From: Actinidia chinensis
Taxonomy: Eukaryota; Streptophyta; Magnoliopsida; Ericales; Actinidiaceae
Assembly: GCA_009663005.1 (NCBI GenBank)
Contig: CM018899.1
Location: 2,037,501-2,050,823 of the forward strand
Reading direction: 5' to 3'
DNA length: 13,323 nucleotides
Shown here: piece by piece, positions 1 through 7,611 of the stretch
Layout of the letters: each line of letters starts with the position of its first letter
Position numbering within the stretch: the first letter of the stretch is position 1
The notes under the pieces: generated by a model
The model's database searches: none
What the model was told of the DNA's origin: nothing
The model's input: the letters and a program-made list of their open reading frames with translations, nothing else
Made by a program: the position numbers and the translations under genes

Positions 1-758
1 GAAAGTGTTCGACCAGGTGCCCAAGAATAAACTTCAGGGGGCAGTGCACCATTTGTGATCAGGTTTCGTGGCACCACCCCATAAATGTCCGACATGTTGA
101 CTTGGTGGTGCTGGCGGACTGGGCCAGCAACCACCCCATCGTCATTGTCCAATAATGGGAGCAACCGGTCAAAAGTGGCATTCATGAATGATGCAGCCAT
201 TATGACAACGGGACCCGATGCAACTAGTGCACCAACCACGGCCCCACCCGCGACCTGGCCTTGTGCCCCCGCTAAGTAAATGGTCAGCCCGGTGACCCCT
301 GGTGGTGCAGGTGGAGGTAAGATGGATCCGAGGAGTGAGAGTATCTCAAAGCGTCCGTGGAGGGTCACGATTGCCCCTAATGAGGCCGGTTGACGCAAAG
401 TAACATTGGTGACACAACCGGTGGCGTTTAGTACACAGATGCCTCGCTGCTTCCTCCTTGCAAAGTTGGTCAAGCTCTTGCTTACGTCACACCCAGAGGT
501 CACCTCCATGGCATGAGCCCGGAGAGCATTTGGTCTGTCCCGGGTGATGATAATGGGCTGCTTGGGCTTATTCTTCGAGCCCAATGGCCTGCCACGAGTC
601 CTCCGAATGGTTTCTCCCTCAGTCACTGTTGGCATCGCCTTGGGGACTTTATTCATACTGCTATTCTCTGGTTCTGAACCTTTGGACACAATGCAAGGAA
701 GAGTAGTAAGATCAGCCATTGATGGAGTTGTTGTTTGGCTTGCAGAGGACGAGAACAT
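1..758 (-). CDS. AHL family protein (AT-hook motif, nuclear-localized), C-terminus cut by the window edge
   Basis: The reading frame is open from the ATG at 758-756 to the window edge (252 codons). An AT-hook core RGRP lies at residues 55-58, followed by GSKNKPK, the type-I extended hook. A PPC/DUF296 domain follows (about residues 80-203), with the diagnostic GRFEIL at 135-140 and the run LPPPAPPG after it. The last visible residues, PPEVYSW, normally lie just before the AHL stop, so few codons are missing. Known for the family: plant nuclear proteins in which the hook binds the minor groove of AT-rich DNA and the PPC domain mediates oligomers and partner binding; they act in growth, flowering and defence. 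One uninterrupted frame fits the intronless type-I clade. I chose the ATG at 758 because an in-frame TAA lies 9 bases upstream of it; a second Met at residue 14 (719-717) is an alternative start. I cannot tell which AHL paralogue this is. Confidence 0.93.
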   Translation of the reverse strand, partial: MFSSSASQTTTPSMADLTTLPCIVSKGSEPENSSMNKVPKAMPTVTEGETIRRTRGRPLGSKNKPKQPIIITRDRPNALRAHAMEVTSGCDVSKSLTNFARRKQRGICVLNATGCVTNVTLRQPASLGAIVTLHGRFEILSLLGSILPPPAPPGVTGLTIYLAGAQGQVAGGAVVGALVASGPVVIMAASFMNATFDRLLPLLDNDDGVVAGPVRQHHQVNMSDIYGVVPRNLITNGALPPEVYSWAPGRTL

Positions 759-940
759 CACTAAACCTTACCTGTCTGGAAATGAGTATAAGTAAGCAAT
801 TTCACCTATTAAATTATGATGAAAACTAAGAGAAAAAATGAGGGTTAGGACATGGTTAAGTAACACTAACCCTGTATTTGCCTAACTCTCAACAGGTTTT
901 TCTCTCATGTCAATTGCCTTTCCCAACAAATTCTCCCAAA

Positions 941-948
941 TCTATATA
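941..948 (-). promoter_or_regulatory. Probable TATA box of the AHL gene
   Basis: The minus strand reads TATATAGA here, about 180 bp upstream of the proposed AHL start codon. This would allow a leader of roughly 150 nt. It is the best TATA-like match I see upstream of the gene on its strand, but no transcription start can be read from sequence alone. Confidence 0.4.
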
Positions 949-1119
949 CAATTGTTTCAGTATAAGAAGTAACTATCCCTCTTCCCCAATAATATTTGGG
1001 AAATGAAAAAAATTCAAATGAAACTATTCCTGAAAATACTGCAAAGAAGAGAATTGGAACTAGCAAAGGGAAGAACTAAAAAAGTGTTTCCACATAACAT
1101 GTAGTAGTATTGACTACTA

Positions 1120-1257
1120 GGGCCATGTTCGGATCATGGATGTATAGAGAGATTTACCTTGGGAAAGGAATACAATAAGTTAAATTTAGCTTCATCACTT
1201 GGTTATCTTCTTATTTTTTCCTTTCTGTATACACATATACACTATCCAAACGCTGCC
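1120..1257. mobile_element. Possible small non-autonomous DNA transposon (MITE), about 138 bp
   Basis: The left end starts GGGCCATGTTCGGAT and the right end closes ATCCAAACGCTGCCT. Read as inverted termini they agree at about 12 of the first 19 positions, including G-GTT-GGAT. Termini ending in a GTTTGGAT-type motif are common among plant hAT- and Tourist-like MITEs. The flanks (…CTA on the left, ATTA… on the right) give no clear target-site duplication, so the call is weak. Confidence 0.3.
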
Positions 1258-1868
1258 TATTAGGTCTACAAATTGAGTCCTGCAGCAAGCGAGGCAACTA
1301 AAGGATTTAATTTAATGCATTTCTAGTAATTAAAACCACTGTAACTACATTTTCTTTATCATGTGTGGTGACACAGTAATCTAATTTTTTAAATTAGTAC
1401 GTGTACAAAGCTCATTGTGAAAAGAAACGAGGAACTTTTTCTTTTAAGCATGTACAATTGGGTTAGAACCAAAATTCAACACCATAGAGTTCTAAATTCA
1501 ATCTCAGTAAAATACACCCAAGGAGATTCAAATCATGCATGCAGTTTTGCGAGCTTGACCCTAAGTTAAAAAGTGATTGTTTCCCTCTTAGTTACGTTTC
1601 TCACTTGGAATCTTCCCTTTTGTTAATTATCTCCCTCTTCTATCCTTTTGTGAGAGTTTGTGGAGAGAGTTAGTTGTGTAAGACCTAGAGTAATATCGAG
1701 AGGTTTGTAGCTAGCTAGAAGAGTGCTTCTTTGGTTGCAGGTTGCTTGGTTTATGTACGCATCTTTTGAAGGCCGACCACTGTACTTTGTTTCTTCTGCT
1801 GAATAACCAACCGCCTACTAGTACTGCTACTTCATGCTGGTAGTTCTTCCTTGGCTAGCATAGGCTTA

Positions 1869-1987
1869 GAGCATCTCCAGCGGCATGCCAAAATTTGGCA
1901 ATGGTAACCTAGAAACACAAGGTCCAGTGGTTAAGCAAAAGGCTTGCCAAAATTTGGCAAAGCCATTTTCTGTGCCAAAATTGACAA
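1869..1987. mobile_element. PIF/Harbinger-like MITE terminus (GAGCATCTCC…)
   Basis: The sequence TTA then GAGCATCTCCAGCGG resembles the termini of abundant plant elements that insert at TTA/TAA sites. It is followed by two identical 16-bp near-palindromes (TGCCAAAATTTGGCAA at 1886-1901 and 1945-1960) and a decayed third copy at about 1973-1987. Such repeats suit the subterminal region of a small DNA transposon. A candidate partner end, ATGCTC followed by TTA, lies at 2676-2684, but the inverted match there extends only about 6 bases. The family assignment comes from the terminus and is uncertain. Confidence 0.4.
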
Positions 1988-2086
1988 AATAAATTGTATA
2001 AACTTGAACATAACAGGAAGCGCATAAAAAATTACAGAATATACAATAGTAATTCTGAGAAAAATACAAACATCTTGCAATAAACT

Positions 2087-2302
2087 TCATCTTTGCTTGT
2101 ATTTCATAAAACACGTTGAAAAAAAGTGTAGACATCCCAATTTGTGCCGCTTTAAGGGTATGGACGCTCCACCTTCCAACTCCTCAACAAGAGCGAAACA
2201 TGAATCTAAGTCCAAGTAATGATTGAATTCATCTCTAATAATTGGTTTCGTAAACATATTAGAGACATTCTCATCTGTATGAATATTCGATCGAGAGAGA
2301 TA
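2087..2302 (-). pseudogene. Ty1/copia retrotransposon polyprotein remnant (end of RNase H region)
   Basis: On the minus strand, codons from 2284 downward read IHTDEN, then NMFTKPI, then RDEF. This matches the conserved end of Ty1/copia polyproteins (consensus H-T-x-E-N…D-x-x-T-K). The frame is closed by a stop at 2305-2303 upstream and by a TGA at 2089-2087. No protease, integrase or reverse transcriptase sequence is present, so this is a short dead fragment. A GC-rich filler containing GGGGCCTTGGCCCC (about 2316-2331) sits just upstream of it and may mark a rearrangement junction. I see no LTR pair. It has no bearing on the flanking genes. Confidence 0.7.
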
Positions 2303-2684
2303 TCACCAGTAAACAATCACTCTCCGGGGCCTTGGCCCCTCGCCACTGTAAGAGGCCCTACTAGCTTTCTAAAAATTGCAGATCTCGCAAGTGGAGAGGG
2401 GGGGAATGGTCATTTCTAATAGAGCACTCGTGAATCTTTCAGAGAGTTCCTTTCCTAGATATTTGATAGGTTTAATCAAACAATTAAAAATAAGCTGAGG
2501 GTATGAGCATCAATGGAAGAAAACAAACTAATTTTTGATCTCTAATAGATTTTGATCAAATTCGTAAAAAAACAGTAATTTTAGCCAAAATAGTTTTAAA
2601 TCAATTGAGTAATATGGTAAAATATTACTGTGACATTTGACAATCACTTTGCAAAAATGACACAAACTACCAAATATGCTCTTA

Positions 2685-3154
2685 CTGCTTAGAGGAAGCA
2701 GACTTTTGTCCTTGTTATGAGGTTTTGTTATGTTATAAGGTAGGGCTATTTATTCTTATCGAGCAAAAAAAAAAAATATAGACTATAGTTGATTTTTTTT
2801 GGTGGTGAACTTTCGTATTTTGGTATAGGTCTCGTGTGTATTTTGTACTTCACCTTTGCTTGTGATTCTTGGAGTATGTCTCTTCACTCTTGTAAACAAG
2901 TAATTAATTTTTTCTTTTTATTAACTCAAAAAATAACCCTATTTTTGGAGAAGATTGGACTTTAAAAGAATTTAAAATTATAGTATTCCAGATTGGGATG
3001 AAATGTAATTTATAGAACTTGAGAGGTAGTTTGTATTAGTGGCAAACCTCAGGGTAAGTCAGTGTCGTTTAGCCTTTCTAATTTGTTGCGTTCCCTCAGA
3101 GGAACACCACCAACAAGTCAATCTATGAAACCTAACAGCCCGAATTAAGAGAGA
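2685..3154. other. Intergenic stretch upstream of the SWAP70-type gene
   Basis: AT-rich DNA with homopolymer runs (a run of A near 2766-2776 and a run of T near 2793-2800). I see no ORF of note, RNA gene or clear TATA box close to the proposed transcription start. It should contain the distal promoter of the downstream gene. Confidence 0.45.
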
Positions 3155-3220
3155 GGCAGACACTGGAAAAACCCACCCCTCAATTCAGGCAGACACTGGA
3201 AAAATCCACCCCTCAATTCA
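3155..3220. repeat. 33-bp direct tandem duplication
   Basis: Copy one is 3155-3187 and copy two is 3188-3220. Each begins GGCAGACACTGG and ends CCTCAATTCA. They differ at one position (AAAACCC versus AAAATCC). It lies immediately upstream of the (TC)n tract, so it falls in the core promoter or 5' leader of the SWAP70-type gene. The near identity suggests a recent duplication. Confidence 0.95.
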
Positions 3221-3228
3221 CGTCTTCC

Positions 3229-3230
<2 letters not shown>

Positions 3231-3270
<40 letters not shown>
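3231..3270 (+). promoter_or_regulatory. (TC)20 microsatellite in the probable 5' leader
   Basis: An uninterrupted run of 20 TC dinucleotides lies 24 bp before the ATG at 3295. Pyrimidine patches of this kind are frequent at plant transcription starts and in 5' leaders, often in genes without a TATA box, and I see no TATA box upstream. A second CT-rich run lies just inside intron 1 (about 3329-3340). The tract should be length-polymorphic. Confidence 0.75.
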
Positions 3271-3273
<3 letters not shown>

Positions 3274-3294
3274 CTAATCCTCGATTCTTCTACT

Positions 3295-6200
3295 ATGACT
3301 TCCAATGGAGATTCTGCGGTTAGTAACTCCTCTCTCTCTCGCTCGCTGTCCATATCTGTGTGTGCATATATGGTTGTAGTAATGAAAATTAGATTATTGT
3401 GCAGAGAGAAGGGGATACACAGAGCAGCTTGGAGAAGATCAAACGCCAATTAGCATCCAACTCTGGAAGAAATTTATTGCAAGGTCCTCTACTCAAGCGA
3501 TCCGAAACGGTACCCCTCCCCTTCCCAATCTATGCCTTCTCTGCTATTGACTGTTTTATAACTGTTTTATAATGGACTGTGTCCAAGTCAATTTGTTCCA
3601 TGTCCCCAAATAGGGAAAACAAGAGGAACCCAAAGACCATGGATTGGGTAAAATCCGTTAAAAGCTTGGCTTAGCTTCAAGTTTTATTAGTTGCTGTTTC
3701 TGGATTATTATACGATAAATTTGTAAAACTTTCCATATATATAGATTTTTTTTTTTGGTCTTTTCGAGTTTGTTGGAACTAGCAGTTTATTCCCCAATTG
3801 GATGCTGAATGGAGATTAAAAATGGCCTCCTTTCCGGTTAATCTCTAACTGCGTCTCTGGTGAACGCTTTGGGTACTTAATAAGAATCGTGTTTTTTCTT
3901 GATACTTGATGATCATATACACTGTTACTACCAGGAAATTAGTTATCAGTTTATCATGTCGCTCCCCTCTTTGTGCCATTAGTTGAAATGCATAAAAAAC
4001 TAGTCTTTTCGAGAATTAGTAAGAGAAGGTTGATCTGTCAAAATTTCTTATTCGAAATGGTTACTTTCTTGCTTCTGGTATAATACAAAAGATGGGCCAT
4101 TATCTTCATGGGTAATAAGATGGAGGAATGTGATCTTCCCTTTTCCCTATGTTGGGTACGTGGTCATTGCAACTAGGTTAGCAAATAAAATGTGGAAAGA
4201 ATTAATAAGGCAAAGTGCTTGAAGTTTGCCCTATGTACAACATTACAAATGCTTCAATTCAAAGGTTTTAAAGAACACGTGAAGTGTCCAAAACGCAAGT
4301 GTTGAGGCATTAATGAGTGAACCCGAGGTAGAAGATCAAGAAAACATATTTTCTTTGTGAAACTCAAAAATTATGGTACAACATCCTTTGTTTGCAAAAA
4401 TCTTTGTTCCTTTGTCTCAATGCACTTTCATCCATATGATCAATGCATTGAGATTTACATCACATGATACTTTGGGTGTTGGTTTTATTTTTCTCTTTGT
4501 TCTGATGATTAGCTTTTGTATTGTCTTTTCTTTCAATTAGCTGAGGAAATGGAATGAGAGATGGGTGATCTTAGACCCAACAACTGGAAAAATGGATTAC
4601 AAGTAAGTTAAATGCACACACCATTTTTTCCCTCTCCAGGCAGAATTATTCTGTTTTAATATAGATTTCTTGTCATGTTTTCCACTGCCTCTTTTACTTA
4701 GGATTAGGAGAAACGAGCCAACTGTAAAGGGGACGGTTATATTTGATGCAAATAGCACGATAACAATATCTCCTGTGAACTTCCAGTAAGATTGGCCTTT
4801 TTAAGTAACCTGCTACGTTATCTTCTAATCAACATGGTTATTCTTTACGGACTTTAGATGATTATTAATTTGCTTTATTGGTTGTTGCTTCAGTGGACTA
4901 CCGAAGTATGATGGCTGCTGTTTCTGTATCCTAGTTGATCTGTTTGCTATAATTAATTTTTTTTTTGTCTTTCTGTCTTTCGGTAATTTGTATCTTTTCT
5001 TTTTTCTTTCCAAATCTTTGTAAAAATTGTTGGGTTCAAAATTCTAAGACCTGCGTGATTCTTAACTATTCTTCTTAGACATTGGAACACCACAGAAAAA
5101 AGATTATTTCCTCTGTGCAGAAACCCCTGGTGCAGCTAGAGCTTGGGTATCGACTTTACAGTAAGTTATTGAGCAATTTCCTCTAGTACAGTACAATAAA
5201 GTGTTTCTGTACTTTGATTTTGAGAAATGAAGTTCGTTACTATTGTCTTATATATGTTTTCCTGAACATGTTTAAGGTGGGTTTGACCATATCTGGTCGC
5301 CATCTTCAGCCCCCACCACCCAGCACAGACAACCTTAGCCATCACCCCAAACTACTACCTTCCCCCACCGAGGAAAGAGGCCACTTTCTTCCATCACTGA
5401 GAACCACATTACGACCAAAAAAGCCACCTTCCCAAACCATTTTCACCACCAAAACTGCTCCCACAACCTATACCTTCATCCACCATCAAAAGCCTCCACT
5501 AAAGTTGCCCTTTCCCCCCATGATCAGCAAGTGACTGCCACCATCAATACCATAAACCGCTATCCAATCTCCCTCCAATTTTGTTATCTTATCCCCCATC
5601 ATCGACACCCATCTCAACCACAAGTTATTTATGAAATGCAATCAGCACGAACTGTACCAAATTTGTTCATTGGTGGAGAACTCGTTGCTGGCTGCAACAT
5701 GGTTTTACAAACACATTAAGGAGGTCAGCTTGTTCCTCTTCTTGCTGATGCTGGTGCTATAGACAATTACTCTAAACAAGTGTAAAATTAAACATAAGTT
5801 TACTACCTATGAACTGGATCATATACTGTGTAAGAAGTTTATAAAGGGATGCCGATTAAATCTGGTATGCTGAAGTTTAGGAATTGGACCTTTTCTAAGA
5901 AGGAAATCTGATAATCAGATCTAATAATTTTTTCAGTGAATATAAGAGCTCCGTTAGAGAATATAATCCATGCTTAATGTAATGCAAAATGACACTAAGT
6001 GCAAGAATCAATTTTCCCTGGGGTCTGTGTTGTGTGGGTGAGAGACCCCAACTGTAGTGGGTCATGGGTGGGTGTGGGAGAGATGAGAGAGAGAGATAGG
6101 GATTGGTGATAAATATTTTAGTCAATAATTGTTTAAATTCAGGTATGGTGAACTCCGTGGTGCCTGGGGATTAGATGGGGAAGATATTGGGAAACAAAAT

Positions 6201-7574
6201 GACAACAAGCGCTTGCTTCAGGGACCAGAAGTATTCTTAGTCTATTTTGAAATTTTCCACTATTAATTATTTTCTTCTTCTTTTTCTTTTTAATACGCTC
6301 TTTTACTTGAAGGAGTACGATTATAAAATGGAAATTTTAATGAAATTGTTATTGAAACCTTTTCCTGCCGGGTCTCCTTTTATTATCTAAAACTGCATGT
6401 TTTGACCTTCACTTATTATTTGTTTGTTCAGCCTTTCAAGGATTAGATGTCACTTCAGGAAAAGAAACTCCGATTGCGAGTTTTCCAATTTCATGTTTTA
6501 GTGTTTAAGAGTTAAAAAAACTAATTTTACTTTGTCATGCGATATCATTTGAGAGGCTGAGTAAAGTTGCATTAGAGTTACAGGGAATACTACTGTTGCA
6601 GTATCACCGTGCCATGTTCCACATCATATGTTATTGTGGTGTGTGTATCCATACCTTTCTTTTTTTTCATCATATTTTACCGTTGTGTTTTCTTTTCTTT
6701 TTCTTTTATTGGGTGGGTGGTGGTGGTGGTTCTACTGTACCAATGGTCAGATGTTGTAGGATGTGGTGAACAGACGTAAATAAGGTTCATATTTGTGCTA
6801 ACAACTACCTAGTGTCACTGATTTGCTCAAATGTTAAAATGTTTGGTGTCCCTTTTATATGTGGTAGCTCCTCTCTCTCTCTCTCTCCTATTATTTTGTA
6901 TGCGTGTGCTTTATTGGAGGACTACTCAGCTAGATGCTCCCTTTATTTGTAATATAAATGTTTTATTCCATATTTATTTATTTCCTTTAAAAACCAGTGC
7001 GACACAGTTGGTTCTGAAGGCACATAAAGAGGCCGTGAATTCCTTGAGTGGGAATGGTTCTGCAAAGCTAGGAACAGTTGCGACTGTAGTTGCAGCTGCC
7101 AATTCAACAGCTCTGGAAGCTTCTAAAGAAATTGAGGCAGCAATGCAGATTGCCATGAGGAATGCTTTAGGAGCAATGATGAATAGACCAACCGATGGTC
7201 CAATGGATGACCTCACGGTCATGAAGGTAGGACTGTTACTTTCTAATATATATGTCTATACGAACTTAATTTAGCTTTGGAGTGATGGTAGATGGTAGAG
7301 TATGGAGACTTTTGGGAATTGGGCCAAACAACCTATATCAAGCTATTCCATATATACGGTTCTTGTCACACATGCAGTTTAAAGATTTGTTTTATTGAGA
7401 CACACTAGGAGCTCAGAACTCTGTTAAAATTACAATTGATTTCTTAGAATTCTTTTAAAATTACTATTGGAATCTCTTATTACAATATTGTCTATACATG
7501 GATCTTGAAATTAGCGTTGAATTGATAGTTTTTTTTGATTACTCTGTATCCGGATTCCGGCCCAAAAGACCGAC

Positions 7575-7611
<37 letters not shown>

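Larger units (their letters stand above)
759..1865. other. Intergenic stretch: AHL promoter side, no gene seen
   Basis: AT-rich DNA with no credible ORF or RNA gene on either strand. It should hold the AHL leader and promoter (minus strand). The possible short MITE at 1120-1257 is listed separately. The AHL reading frame continues antisense to a short open frame on the plus strand at 544-795, which I treat as non-coding. Confidence 0.5.
5161..6997 (+). other. Intron 6 of the SWAP70-type gene (1837 bp), carrying foreign sequence
   Basis: Donor CA|GTAAGT at 5161 and acceptor AAACCAG at 6991-6997. The codon CA|T rejoins to give H-A-T-Q-L-V-L, which the family requires. This is the longest intron of the gene. 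It contains a C-biased tract (about 5290-5620), a glutaredoxin fragment (5621-5783), an exon-like 88-nt segment (6143-6230) and short (GGT)n and (CT)n runs (near 6714-6730 and 6870-6889). The remaining DNA is AT-rich and unremarkable. Confidence 0.88.

Noticed and set aside
85..279. A 64-codon plus-strand open frame
   Set aside because: It is the antisense shadow of the AHL PPC domain and C-terminal region.
544..795. An 83-codon plus-strand open frame
   Set aside because: It lies antisense to the AHL gene, whose AT-hook and PPC domain are clear on the minus strand. It shows no domain of its own.
1866..2135. An 89-codon minus-strand open frame
   Set aside because: It is in a different frame from the copia remnant, runs through the MITE-like terminus, and shows no recognisable protein motif.
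5214..5534. A 106-codon Pro/Thr/His-rich open frame
   Set aside because: It lies within intron 6 and arises from the C-rich composition. There is no domain, and the flanking exons join cleanly around it.
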